Part shown: positions 24,763 to 37,140 of the stretch, piece after piece
Position numbering within the stretch: position 1 is the stretch's first letter
Layout: the number at the start of each line of letters is the position of its first letter
Assembly (NCBI GenBank): GCA_004335835.1
Contig: RWJK01001496.1
Span: 89,001-153,000, forward strand
Direction of reading: 5' to 3'
DNA length: 64,000 nucleotides
Origin: Scenedesmus sp. ARA3
Taxonomy: Eukaryota > Chlorophyta > Chlorophyceae > Sphaeropleales > Scenedesmaceae
The notes under the pieces: generated by a model
The model's input: the letters and a program-made list of their open reading frames with translations, nothing else
Told to the model about the DNA's origin: nothing
Databases searched by the model: none
Position numbers and translations under genes: made by a program

Positions 24763-26696
24763 CATGCTGCTGTGTTTGGCTGCGGTGCGGTGCGCAGGCT
24801 GCGCGGCAGGAGCTGCAAGTGCGCGCGCTGCAGCTGGTGACTGTTGTAGTGCTGTGGTTTGGCAGCGGCCTGATTTTTCCAGGTGTCTGGTGGTTGCGTG
24901 TGCGATTGGTGCGAGTGCGGCTGGGCGTTCAATGAGTTGGCAAGGCAGCGGCGTGCGTGGGCTCGAGCGTGTGGGCTAGGAGTGGAGCGCTGTTCGTGGC
25001 TGTACGTTGCTGCTGCCTGCAGCATTACAGGTCTGCAGCTGAAACTGGGATATGCCAGCTGGAGCGTTGCCTGCGGCTTGGCCTCATGGAGCCTGCTGCA
25101 GGTTTGCGTGTGCGGGCAGTTGATCGCTGTGCCTTCAGTCGACAAATGCTGGGCTCAGTGGTAGGATGCTTGCCGGCCATACGATGCGCGTGTGTGCGTG
25201 GGCTCTGTACGGGTGGCTGTTCTTCTTCTCCTGGCTGCTGTTGACGTGCCACACATGCACAGTCATTTGGTGTGGGCCCGCCACCCTTCTCTCCTCATTG
25301 CACTCTGCTGCTGCTGGGCAGCACTATCATCTCTTTTGGAACCCTTCCGTGGCTGCTTACCATGTAGAGAGCCAACAGCCTGCACTCTGGTGGTGCAGGT
25401 GGTGGCCTGACGAGGCCCAGCCCTAATGCGGACAGGTGCACGCAATGCATAACCTCAGGCCGCGAGAGCGTGCGTGTGACCCTGCACGTTGCGACAATCT
25501 GGGAGTTGCGCTTGTGGGAATGGCTAGGCGGCTTTGCTGTTGAAGGTGTGTGCATAGTTGGCTGGTGGGTTTGGATATAACAGTAGCGTGTGGGTTTGGC
25601 AGAGGCTTGTTCTATGTGGTGTGACCTGTACCTGCTGCTGGCCACCCAGCAGCACATGCGTGAGAACTGCGTGTGTGCGTGCAGACGCGTGGCGTGTACA
25701 ATATGCGTGTACTGATGCAGCAGATGCGTGCATGCGTGCCGCCTGCTGTGCCCTGTAGATCAGTCATGGTTTGCTTGCAACGCATGCGTGAAGATATGTG
25801 CTGTGGGATGTGTGCAAGCCTGGCAGGTGCTGGTTATGTATCGTCAAGCGCAGTTGCCGTTATGCCGCTGTTGCGGGCACTGCATGTGAGGCTGTGTGTG
25901 TGTGTGGGATGCAGTGGTTGCTGTTCGATTATCTTATCTTATCATCTGAAGATGTAGAATGTATGCTTTGCAAGTGCAAGCAGCTCCTGCTGCTGCCACG
26001 CTAAGCTATGGCTGCAGCTTGCACGCGTGTGCTGTTGCTGCCATCTGGTGTGTGCAGGAGTCTGCTGGCGGCGCTGCACCCTGATGTGCATGGCAGCGTT
26101 GTCCTGGCAGGGTGCAAGCTGCACTGCACTGCCGGCGGTCGCGCGTGGCGGCAGCGACTCTGCTGGTGCCCAAAGCAGCCTGCCAAAAAACCGTGCTTGG
26201 AAATCATGCACGGAATGCCGTTCTGCTGGCCGTGCTGCTGCTAAGTGTGCAGCGTAATTGCTATTATGTGTGATGCCAGCTCAACGCCGTTGTACCATTA
26301 CCGTTGTGCACGTGTGCTTGTTGTCAGAGCATGGCCCGCTCAGTGCTAGCGGTGCCTATCTCTCTGCAGTGTATGTTTAGCAGGTGCTGGGGCATGCAGT
26401 GCTGCCCCAGAATTGCATTGTGTTGTAATGTCGTCGTCGTTGCGCTTGGCAGCATTGTGTTTACTTGTGGGGGTCCACCAATACGGGTGTAAAGCAGTGC
26501 ACCAGTTATGCAGCCCGCTGGAAGCTCCCTGCTGCTGCAGTGGTGACGGTGAAGAAGCGTGTCTGAGTCACCCACTGAGGCCAGTTATCAGCTCTAAATC
26601 AGCGGTGTCCCTTTCTTGGTTTGATTTGTCAGCATCCGCTGCCCCCCAGCAACGTGCAGCTTGTACATCAGGCACATGCCTTGCAACCGGGAGCAG

Positions 26697-26729
<33 letters not shown>

Positions 26730-29700
26730 CATTGTGATGACTGATGCATGTAGATTGGCGCAAGCTGACAGCTTGCACAACAAGCTGAGCTTGCACTGCA
26801 TGGCTGTCATCTCCATTGTTCAACCAGCTGCCTTTGCTTGCGCCGCGTGCATAGCAGGCTGGTTGGCGTGTGCATGTGCGTGCTGATAGCTGCACTGTGG
26901 CACAGTGTGCTCTGAGCATCGCCAGACCCAGCTAGCGCAGCTGATTGCTTATGAACATACCCGTTGTGGTGCAGCGGATCGCTTTGGGTTCATCGTGGCG
27001 CTGTTGCAGATGCATCTGTGCGTGTGTAGCAATGCCTGCAGCAGCAACATCGCAACGGCACCAGATGCGCCTGGCAGAAGAAGCATGTTAGGTGTGGGGG
27101 TGATGACGCGCTGCCACGATGCAACTCCACATGGACTGCACCCTGCGCTAGCTTTGTCTGCAGGACTTTGCAGCTAGTGGTGTGGTCTTCGCATGCCATG
27201 CTTGGCAGATTCAAGTTCTGGGCTGTGTGTGCACGTTCTCTGTTTTGCTGTGTGGCAGTGTGCATGGGGTGGGGTGTTCAGCACTGCTTTGGCCTGCTGT
27301 GCTCCCGGCGCTGGCAAGGCATGCATCATTCAAAACACACACTGAGTAGGTGCGGTTTGCCAGGCGTCCTGCAGCTGCTGTGGCCTGTTGCAGCACTCTG
27401 CCCGGGTGCACAACAACAGGCCTGGCTGCACACTGCGGTTGCCAGCTGTGACAGTACAACTGCATTGGCTTGCAGTCTGGATGTCATTGCGTGCATTGTT
27501 CGTCTGTTGCTTTTGGCGGCAGCACTGTAGAGCAGGGGTGTCATGGTGCTGCTGCAGGTATGAACCTGGCAGCAGTTGGAGAAGCTGTGCGTGGCAAACC
27601 TGCTACTCAATTGTCATCAATGCAGCGTGACAGTGAAAGAGTGCTACCGGCGGTTACAACCCGCCACTGTGTGTGGAGAGCTTCGTGCATTGCACGTTGA
27701 GTTTCGCTTGCTGGGGCGTTGGCAGCACGGATGGCTGCTGTTGTGCAGACTGCTGTGCTGCCTCGGCACGCCCTGTGTGCTGTAGCGGCAAGCATGCATC
27801 CTCACCTTCCCTTGCAGGGCACCAGGACACCACAGACACCAGCACATGACGGTGGCAGTGTTAGTGGAGCTTGCATTGCAGCGTTGTGTGCAGCGAGTGC
27901 TGCAGTGTGTTATCTTAAGTGCCAGAACCTGCGCGAGCAGCTGTAGTCTGAGCTGCGGTGCACATGTGTGTGCTGCAGCTGCTGTAATTGTATCTGGCAG
28001 GTGCCGTATCCGTGGAGGGCGGAGGGCGATTGTGGAGTGTGATCTTCTCAACATACGTTATATATGTATGTGGGCCTCTGTATGTTGTCTGCTGTTGTGC
28101 TGTCAGCTGGGTTGTCGGACGGAGTTTGAACCACCAAGCGGTTGCACGTGCACGCACATGTGATGGTCTGGTGTCTGTACCGACACATGGTGTCCTCCTG
28201 GCCGCCTGATCCACAGTGCTTTGGGTTGCAAAGTGGGTGACAGTCGGTCTTGGAACACCGGCAGACTGTGCTGTGGCTTGCAGGGAGTGATGGCGCTCTG
28301 CTGCATTGCCTGCATGACCTCGCGGGGCAGGTGCCCATGATCCTGGCACATGCACTGCTGCTGCAGCAAGCTGCATGCAACACGTGTTGCTGCATGCTTT
28401 ACTGACCTCACGGCGCACGACGACAATCTCCGGTTGGTCTGGCAGACTGCATTTGGGATGTATGCCTGGCCTCAGGGCTTGCGGCTGCAAGTGTGCAGCT
28501 GATGATGCTGACTCGAGGTACCAGAGGGAAGGTGTGACGTGCAGTTGGCCGAGTGAGATGTGTGTGCTGTGCAGCTGCAGCATTGCCAGCAGATGGGTGA
28601 GACGCTTGGCTGTGTGTATGTGGTGCTGCCAGTGAGCAGCGTTTTGAAGCTGTCTTTACCACTCCCACTGTTGTTCTGTTTTGTTGTTTATGATGACTTA
28701 CCCTGCACTGTCTGGTCTCAGACCATATGTTCATCCGTTGTGGCTCATGCCGTCTGTCTGCAGATGGTGCACGGTCAGGTGGACCCACATGCTTTGTAAC
28801 CAACCGTTGCTTATGATTTGAAGCACTCGAGCATATTGGACGGCCCTGCTAACGACATCGTCCACAACTGCTTGCACTGCTGCATGTGATAGCAACAGAA
28901 GCGCGTACATGTTGCGTGCCCAGTGGCAGTGCCACTGGCACTTGCAAGAGCAGCTGCTCTGCAGCAGCACCAAGGCCCTGGGGTCAGGGACTTCCTGTTT
29001 GGACCTGCAAGATCAGTTTTCCCACAAATGCTATGAGCATGTTGCCTGTCCTGTACTCATGTGCCGCTGTACAACTGTAGCTGTGTACATTTATGGCTGC
29101 TATGCTACTGCTGGAAAGTCTTGCCTTTGCAGGGTCACCCAGGGCCTGCTTGTTCATCTTCATGTTGCCGGTATGCCGGGTGACCTTCGACTTGAAGGCT
29201 TCAAGGCTTGTGTTCTCGCATGGTGAGCTCCAGTCAAATGCATAAGCGAGCTTGAAAGAGTAACATTCCTGTCACTGAAACAACTAGTAAAGGGGTTCCA
29301 TGGTGTAGGAGCCGTTTTGAAAGCAGTGACAGGGGGTACCTGAAGCCCTAAACAGCGCGAACAACCCTAGGTGAACAAGGAGCACTTCTTAACACTACTC
29401 CAGCAGTTCCATACAGATTTGCACTTGAAGCAGCTTAAAACGACGAGCAAGCAGCGGGATGCCATCAGACGGGGTTGATGCGAGTGACGTGATAAGTTCT
29501 GCTCCGCAGCTAGGCTGCCTAGGCTGGCTATTCCTCGGTTGATCTAGCCAAACAAGCCTCGGTTTCTCGACGTCCTTTCCACACCGTTGTGGGCACGAGC
29601 AGCGCGGCATTGTACAGGTTGCGTGCGCACTAGCGTGGAGGTTGAATTGAATCATTGAAGTGCAGGAAGTCGCTGGTAGACTCGCGCATCAGCTTGTTAG

Positions 29701-30297
29701 TGGAGGGCTGGCCTGCTTGGGAACAGGCAACACTCCGGTGGGTCGCTGTAGCCCTGAATCCTGTGTTGGATCGGTACTTGTACATTTGAAACAATACAGC
29801 CAACATGTGCGTGTGTGGTGCTGCTGCGTCACACCCACTAGGGTGAGGTGCCTGATGCTGTTTCTAGCTTGCAAATGCTGCTACGACGCCGAATTGCTTG
29901 TGTGGACGCCAGGATTCCACAATGATTGTTAAGGGAGCTCGATATTCTATTGAGGGCAATCCAAGCCAGCAGTACGCCTCTGCAGAGATTAGCATGTACT
30001 GCACAGCAGCAACAACACTTGCTGGCACGCCAGCTTTTCGGGCTTATCGCACTACTACTTCCCACAACTACAAGTTAAAGAACACTCACCAAGCGGTAGA
30101 CAACAAGTGCATCATGTGTGTTGCTTGCTGAATACAGGTACAAGTGCAGACACTCCTGACACAGAATACGCAACTCCGGCAGCAGCACCAGCAGCACCAG
30201 CAGCAGCTTGCAAGCGCAGGACAAGGTGCTGTGCCTTTGCAGCCACAGCTAGACAGCTGCAGCAAGCCCAACTGAGGCATCAGCGCCCAGCCGGTCC
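24763..30297 (+). other. Long GT-rich intergenic stretch between the two kinase genes
   Basis: About 5.5 kb without a supportable gene. From 24,763 to roughly 29,200 the plus strand is strongly GT-rich, as seen downstream of other plus-strand genes here; it may be a very long 3' UTR of the TKL kinase or a downstream non-coding transcript. From about 29,230 to 30,297 composition is more balanced and probably includes the promoter of the next kinase. Open frames in it lack domains and splice logic. TGTAA occurs at about 26,426 and 27,983. Confidence 0.45.
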
Positions 30298-31563
30298 ATG
30301 GGGGCCTGCTGCAGCTCGCAGATGGGCTCTGCCCAGTCAAAGCACCATGCAATGGTCAAGGGCCCAGCAACACACGACTCAGCATGGTCTGTGGATGGCC
30401 CCACCACAGCAGCAGCAAACGGCACAGCAGCAGCTGGCCCTGGCGCCAAGCAGCAGCAGGCCGGCAGCGCAGCAGGCTCGGCAGCAGCAGCAGCAGGCAA
30501 GAAGCAGGGTGCAGGGAAGCGTGCTGTCAACGTGGACATGATCACGGGGGAGGTGCTGCCTGACATGGGCGTGCACGGCGTGTTTGACATACTGTATGAG
30601 CTGGGCAGTGGCGGCAGCGGCAGGACCTTCCTGTGCAGGTGTGTGTGGGTTTTTGCAACAGTTTGAATTATTTGAATACGTGAGCAGGGGCACGTCCTGT
30701 GACTGTTGTGTCCTTGGCGGCCCAGCAGCAGCGTGGGGCACCTCGTGATGGCAGTGCTGCAGCACATAAATGTTGTGAATTTCTTTTGCGCGCAGGGACA
30801 TGGCAAGTGGCAAGGTGGTTGCCGTCAAGTTTGTGCCGCGGCCGCTGGCCAAGTCTGCCATCCCCTTCATGATGGCGGAGGTGGAGATACAGGTGCGGGT
30901 AGGGAAATTTCATGCTAGTGACAGTTACATAACATGTCACAGCATGAGCCAGCGTGCATCCACTGGACTGCATGCAGCACCCCAGCACGCAGCAGTCTGC
31001 AGCTGTTGTGCCTTGCAGAAAATCGGCACGTGTCGTGCACGCTCGCTGCTGCCTCATGTAAAGCTGGCAAACGTTGAAATGTTGCTCAACCTCAGCCACT
31101 CACGTCTGGTTCCAACCTCATTGCTAATCCGTCGATCTGTTTTGTGTTATACATATACATCTCTAGGCTGAGCTGGGCGAGGGCTGCCTCAACTTGATCA
31201 AGATGCACGAGATCGTGCTCACCAAGACGCACCTGGCGCTGGTGCTGGAGTACGCGTCAGGTGCGGGCAAGCTTCACCGAACCTTTGCAGCAGTTTTAGC
31301 GCGGATTTGATGCTCCTTGTGGGTTGACTATCAGCTGCTGGGTGTCTGCCATGTCCGGCCACAATCAGCACAGCCGTGTGGCAGTCCCTACCAATGGCAG
31401 CTATGCCTGTTGCAGCGCTTGTTACAGCACCATTTATCTTGTGCATCTGCTGTTGATGCTGCCACATCCACCGCTGGCAGCCTGACTTGCCACTGCAGCC
31501 GCCTCTAGGATGGTGCGTTTGCTGCAGCTACAGCAACAAATTGAGTCCAGACATTTCCTGCAC

Positions 31564-31597
<34 letters not shown>

Positions 31598-31619
31598 GCC
31601 TGCTGCTGCTGCTGCTGCG

Positions 31620-31663
<44 letters not shown>

Positions 31664-34413
31664 GCCAGGTGGCAGCCTCACTCAGGAGGTCAGCTGCCTG
31701 TGGGAGAGTGCGCTGCAGCGCGGGGGCCTGTTCATGGAGGAGCAGGAGGCCTCATACTACCTGCGCCAGTTTGTGCACGCCATCGCGTACTGCCACAAGC
31801 ACAGGGTGGTGCACAGGTGCGGCTGGCCTGCTCAGTTTCGCTGCCACAAACGTCACCAATGAAACAATCGCATGCAGGAGGCTCTTCCTCCGCTGAGCGA
31901 AGCCTGTACTGGCGGTGGTGCGCTGCATCATGCAGACTTGACTCTTCACTTGGTTGTGCACTCTATCTCATGCTTGGAGCTGCGTGTACATCCCGACACC
32001 ATGTACTTGCGCTGATGCCTGTTTTGAAGCCCACCTGCAACTGACACAACACAAGCAATGACTTGAAATAACATGAACATGAACCAACATGTGATAACAT
32101 GAAATGTAACACGCAGGGACCTGAAGCTGGACAACACGCTGCTGGAGGCATGCATTGTGGGCCTGCCCCGCATCAAGATCTGCGACTTTGGCTTCGCCAA
32201 GCGCTGGGGCGCAGCGGGCGACAACATGCACACTGCTATTGGCACGCCAGTGTACATGTCACCGCAAGTGAGCAGCTTCTGCTGCACAAGCAGTGGGTGT
32301 CAGGTGTTTGACTGAGATGGAAGCGCCACAGCTGTGTTATCACGGGTCAGACAATGCATGCGCAGCTTCAGCTGCACAAGCACTGCGCATGGGTGTTTTG
32401 ACTGCGGCAAGAGCACTGCATTTGTGTGCTTGGTGGGAGATGGACGGACCTAGCACATCTGCCTGTCACCGCGCCCTGCTAGTCAGCGTACCAGCACTCA
32501 ACCGCCCCGCCGTGCTAACTGAAACCTCCTTTTTTGAATTTCCTTGCCCCCTCAGATGCTGGCCGCCAAGCAGTGCAAGAGCGGCTACTCTGGCGTCAAG
32601 GCCGACATGTGGGCTGTGGGCGTGCTGCTGTTTGTGATGCTGCTGGGCACCTTCCCCTTCGACCATGATGAAGCACACGACCCAAACAGTGCAGAAGCGG
32701 CCAACGAAGTGTGGCTCAAGCAGCAGCAGCAGGGCTGGCGGCGGCACCCGCGCGCGGCGGATGTGCTGGCAAGGCGCGTGCTGTCTGCTGACTGCTGCGA
32801 CCTGCTGGATTGGCTGCTGGAGATGGACGAGGTGCGGCGCTGCTGTCACGGCTGCTGCCGAACATCTGCAACATATGTCATTTACGTGATGCTTTGCATA
32901 CCTGTCTGCTGACTGCTGCGACCTGCTGCACCGGCTGCTGGAGATGGATGACGTGCGGCGCTGCTGTGGCAGCTGCTGTTGAATATTTGCAACATATGTC
33001 ATTCAAATGATGTTTTGCATACCTGTCGTGTGACTGCTGCGACCTGCTGGACCGGCTGCTGGATATGGACGAGGTGCGGCGCTGCTGTAAATTCTGCCGC
33101 TGTAGCAGTTGCAGAGATGTACTTCAGACCATGCTTTTTTCAGTATTTGCTTGACAATATCACCTGGAGATGGACGAGGTGCGGCGCTGCTGTGACAGCT
33201 GCAAATGCGTTGCTTTGCTTTGTTTCTGATCGTTTGAAAGCAGCACCTGGGGCCTGCTGGGGATGGGCGAGGTTGGGGGTGGACTGCGAAGTTTTCGTCG
33301 CAACAGCATGGGTGAAGAGCATAGCAGCATGCATGCATGTTGTTACACATGTCTAGTACAAGAGCATGATGACACCTCGTCGGTCTTGCAGCACAGTTTA
33401 TGTGATCAGCAAGTCTACGTAGTGTGAGCAGCAGCATGAGGTTTGCCTACGCACCGACTTCAAACCTCAACTGCCCTGCTGCCGTTCCTGCTTGCAGGAC
33501 AAGCGTGTGACCACTGCAGAGGTGCTAGCCCACCCCTGGCTGTCGCTGCCGCTTACACCGGAGCAGCAGGAGTCCTGGCAGCGCCTGCAGGAGGAGCAGC
33601 GAGCGCTGGATGCTCAGCTGCAAGCAGAGAGCAACCCGCGCGCGGTGAGCTACGCCAGAGCAGATGTAGCTGCACAGCATGCATCAGCAGAGGTCACTTT
33701 CCCGCGGCTTGGCAGCTTGCGCGCAGCTGCAAAAGCACTGTTGTGGCCAGCAACTGGTGTTTGCGCGAATGCACGTCTCTTCCGCTACCAACTTCCGCCT
33801 GCTGATCTGCTGCTGCTGCTTGCCCAAAATGTCTTTGTGCTGTTGTTGTGCTGCAGGCTAAGATGCGCCGTGAGGCCATGTTTGCAATGATGGCCGTGTC
33901 AGCCAAGCCGCCAGGCCCCAGCCTCATCCCAGGGCCTGGCACACTGGCCACATCTACCTCAGGCAGCCTGCACGGCAGCACCAGCAACCGCTCAGACGCA
34001 GGCATCGCAGCAGCAGCAGCAGCAGCAGCCACCGCCGTCAGCAGCCTGGACGGCCAGCAGCAGCAGCAGCAGCAGTATGGGTCGCCGCCAGGTAGCGCGC
34101 CTGGCTCTCCGTTTGCTGCTGCCTCGCCGCAGTTGTCACCCCGGGACACAGACGGCGCAGTTTCGTTGATGTCACCGGCGTTGCTGGCAGCAGCAGCAGC
34201 AGATCAGCCAAGTGTCCCTGCAGCTGCAGACGATATGAAGGAGGATGCGCAACATCTGTCTTTCACCGAGGGTGAAGGGCTGCGGAGTCTGTCACTGGAA
34301 GACAAGGTAGAGGCATACAGGCAGCAGGCGCAGCAGATACGTGCGGCGCGCATAGCAGCTGCAATGGGTGCTGATCCAATGGGTGCTGTTGTCGAAGACG
34401 CTCATCACACACC

Positions 34414-34445
<32 letters not shown>

Positions 34446-34939
34446 GCAATGTGTCGGTAGCCCGCCAAGGCAGCACCAACAGCAGCAACAGCAGTGCTGT
34501 GCAGCCCAATGCCGCTGCGCCAGCTGCTGCTGGTGCAGCAGCGGCTGCAGACCCTCAGCAAGCAGGCGGCTTGAGCAATAGATCCAAGGGCAGCGGCGCT
34601 GATGGCAGCACAGCAGCGACAAAGAAGCAGCGCTCAGCCAAGCGCTTGAAGTCTCCGTTTTCCAGCAAGGAGACAGCTGCGACAGCCGCAGCAGCGGATG
34701 CAGCAGCAGCGGCAGAGGCAGCAGCAGCAGCGGCAGCAGCAGCAGCAGCAGAAGAGGCAGATGAGGATGAGCCGGATGAGGTGTGGCGGCTGCCGCTTGT
34801 CAGCACGGCTGATGCATCTGCATTCAAACTCACGCCGGAGCTGTCGGTGGCAGCTGGTGCGCTGATTCGGCAGCTGCAGGGCAGCGGTAAGGTGCCGGGC
34901 AGAGGCAGGAGCAACAGGAGCAGCTGCCCAATGTACTAA
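30298..34939 (+). CDS. SnRK/CAMK-like Ser/Thr protein kinase with N-terminal acylation motif
   Basis: Eight exons: 30298-30638, 30796-30892, 31167-31260, 31669-31816, 32117-32267, 32556-32831, 33498-33644 and 33857-34939; 778 residues. The start MGACCSS fits Gly2 myristoylation plus Cys4 and Cys5 palmitoylation, so plasma membrane anchoring is likely. Kinase landmarks: ELGSGGSGRTF Gly-rich loop (101-111), Lys125 in VVAVKF, HRDLKLDNTLL (226-236), DFGFAKRW (250-257), GTPVYMSPQ (269-277), VKADMWAVGVLLFVML, and the final subdomain RVTTAEVLAHPWL. Catalytic K, D, N and DFG are intact; the APE Glu is Gln277. The HRDLKLDNTLL and KICDFGFAK signature is closest to plant SnRK2/SnRK3-like kinases. The tail after about residue 419 is Gln, Ala and Ser-rich and unconserved. 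No EF hands were seen, so it is not a CDPK. Upstream activators are unknown. Confidence 0.85.
31566..31662 (+). repeat. Interrupted CTG run abutting a 3' splice site
   Basis: A run of roughly 30 CTG units with two CGC interruptions ends a few bases before the acceptor at 31667-31668 in intron 3 of the SnRK-like kinase. The run stands where the pyrimidine tract should be. Confidence 0.9.
32781..33205 (+). repeat. Exon 6 end plus splice donor copied three times into the intron
   Basis: The exon end at 32781-32831, with its gtgcgg donor and following bases, is repeated at about 32902-32980 and 33023-33098 (period 121 bp), with a shorter copy at 33162-33205. Each copy keeps gagatgga or gatatgga, then gtgcggcgctgctgt. 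Readthrough of the first donor meets a stop before the next copy, so the copies are not simply in-frame exon extensions. Confidence 0.85.
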
Positions 34940-37140
34940 ACTAAGGGACGCTGGCTTCTGCTGCACACCTTTGTTGGTTGCAGTACTGGACTTCACTGCA
35001 CTGCACTAGTGTTTGCATCCATGCATCCATGCAAACAAGCTGTAGCTGTTATAGCTGGCTTGCAGTTGCAGCACTGCGCTGCTGGTTGGTTGGTTGCCTT
35101 GTTGTGGTGATGTTGTTTGTTGAGAGAGTGCGAGCACTTTTACAGCTGGCCCGGCAGCTGGCACGGCAGCACAGCACGGCAGCACAGCACGGCAGCACAA
35201 CACGGCAGCACAGCACGGCAGCGCAGCACGGCAGCACAGCACGGCAGCGCAGCACGGCAGCGCAGCACGGCAGCGCAGCACTGCCGTGGCTATTCAGCCG
35301 GCAAGCAGCATGCTGCACTGCACTTGGAAGCGTGCTGTGTGGTGCATTGATTGCACAGCAGCGGTGCTGGCAGCCTATACGCACTCTCACTCAGACACGC
35401 ACTACCTGTGCCAGCTACACCTTGGGGCAGCAATTTGATGATCAGCAAACATCGGCCAAACATCGGCCACCAGCCAAATCGTCAGGGTACTGGCTGTTAT
35501 TCTTTAGGGTGTACCTTCGCAACAGCTACAGCTGCCAGCCTATTGTCACTTGATGCAGTGTGTGTGCTTGATATTGTCTGCTGCCTAATCAGGCGGCATT
35601 AGCAGCCGCTGCGCCTGCATTCTCATTCTCAGCTTGTTAACTGAGAATCACTTGAATGATGTGTCTGTTGTACTTGCAGCCACATGCAAAGCTCACAGAA
35701 GCTTTTGCAGCTGTCGCCTTGTTTCATATGGCCACCTCTTTGGCCGCTGCATTGCTGTTGCCAACGGTTGATGTGCATGTTGCATAATGTTGGCAGTGTA
35801 GCCACACATGCAGATTATTCTTTGGGACCCTTTCACGCATCCCGTCTGCGTGGTTGTTTGATCTGCCAGTGAGCGGGTTTTACAGCAAGCAGCACTGAGC
35901 TGTTGTCAGCCAAGGCTGCGCTGTTGATCCATTGATTTTGATCAGTTTGGACTCACTACCCTTGATTGAGTTTCATCGCTCTCAAAAGCACGGCTTGCAT
36001 TTTGTGCTTTATCAGCCGTTGGAATGCCAGCTGCCACTTCTTGGTGTGCGTCAGCAGGCTGCGCTGCCGCCGCACCACCGGGGCTGGTTGATATCAGAGG
36101 GCATGGCACTGCATGCATATGCAGCGTTTGTGCTGGTTGGCAGTGCAGTGCAGCTGCAACAACCCACAGCTGGTAATAGTTTCAAGTGGAGCTTGGCACA
36201 AGCTTGCAGGCAGGCTTGTACAGCAGGTCACACAGTCCTGCCCAGCATGTTCAGGAGCAGCTATGGGCACAACGTTTGTCGGTAGCGAGATGTAACATTG
36301 GGTTTTAGTTCTGTCATGAGACGCGGAGTCATCTAAGTCGGTGCGGTGGATCACAATCACTTTACCGCCATTATGCATGCATGAGATGACTCATGTTCGG
36401 AGCAGATCCAGATCTCCATCACTCATACAATAGATTAATTAGGAGGTGTAATCGACGGCGTGGTTGATTTTCATGTCCAGCCATTGCATGGTCAGCCGGC
36501 CCGGCAAGACTAACACATTCGTGATCGACGGAAACTGACAAACCTCGGATCGCGGCAGATACCCTTCTTCTGGTATGCCGGTGGTAGCAGACTTCAACCT
36601 GCTCATTGGTTTATATTCTACATTCCCTGGCCCTTAGTCAGAAGCAAACGCTTGTTCTGCCACTGACCGAGTCACTGCTGCAGCATCAAGCCGCCTGTGT
36701 TGCTGCTTGTACCCCTTGCACGCCCATTTGTAGCAACAGAGCACGCTACCCGAACTCTACGTGCCTCATCCTTCGTCTTGTTCAGCCTTGTGCTGAGCTT
36801 GAAGGCCAGGCAGCCGGGATTCTTTGGGCAAGTGCTTTACAGGTGTGCCACAGCGGGGCTGGTTGATGACTTGAAAGCATCTTGCCTGCCGCTGGCCCAA
36901 CACCAGCCAAGGGGCAATCGTCAAACGATGTTTGAAGCATCTGTTGTAGTAACATGTGCATATTTCGCCATGCATTGCAGTAGCACTGTCTTATTTTAAA
37001 TTATGGTCATCAGCAGCGTCCGCATGTCAGCAGACTCTGTTCGGAACAGCAAGCTGCTGCCGCACTCACACACTCGCCAACTGCTACTCTGGCCGCGTGC
37101 TGCAGGTTGTAACAACTGCCATCACCCCCTGTACACCCCC
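34940..37140. other. Intergenic region, no gene seen
   Basis: GT-rich on the plus strand to about 36,200 (likely 3' side of the SnRK-like kinase), with a TGTAA at about 36,291. After that composition is more balanced to 37,140, which likely includes the promoter of the small secreted protein. Apart from the minisatellite listed separately, nothing could be identified. Confidence 0.45.
35164..35280 (+). repeat. 13-bp minisatellite, nine units
   Basis: Nine head-to-tail units of cggcagcacagca, with A/G variation at one position (cggcagcgcagca). Confidence 0.9.

Noticed and set aside
29290..29345. tRNA-Gln-like start (ggttccatggtgta)
   Set aside because: The 3' half cannot pair as an acceptor stem and no proper T-arm follows.
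29395..29610. Minus-strand ORF starting MPRCSCPQRCGKDVEK
   Set aside because: Short, isolated, no family and no splice partners; probably chance in promoter-like DNA.
35164..35280. Minisatellite frames as a repetitive protein
   Set aside because: A 13-bp unit shifts frame each repeat, and no start, stop or splice context supports coding.
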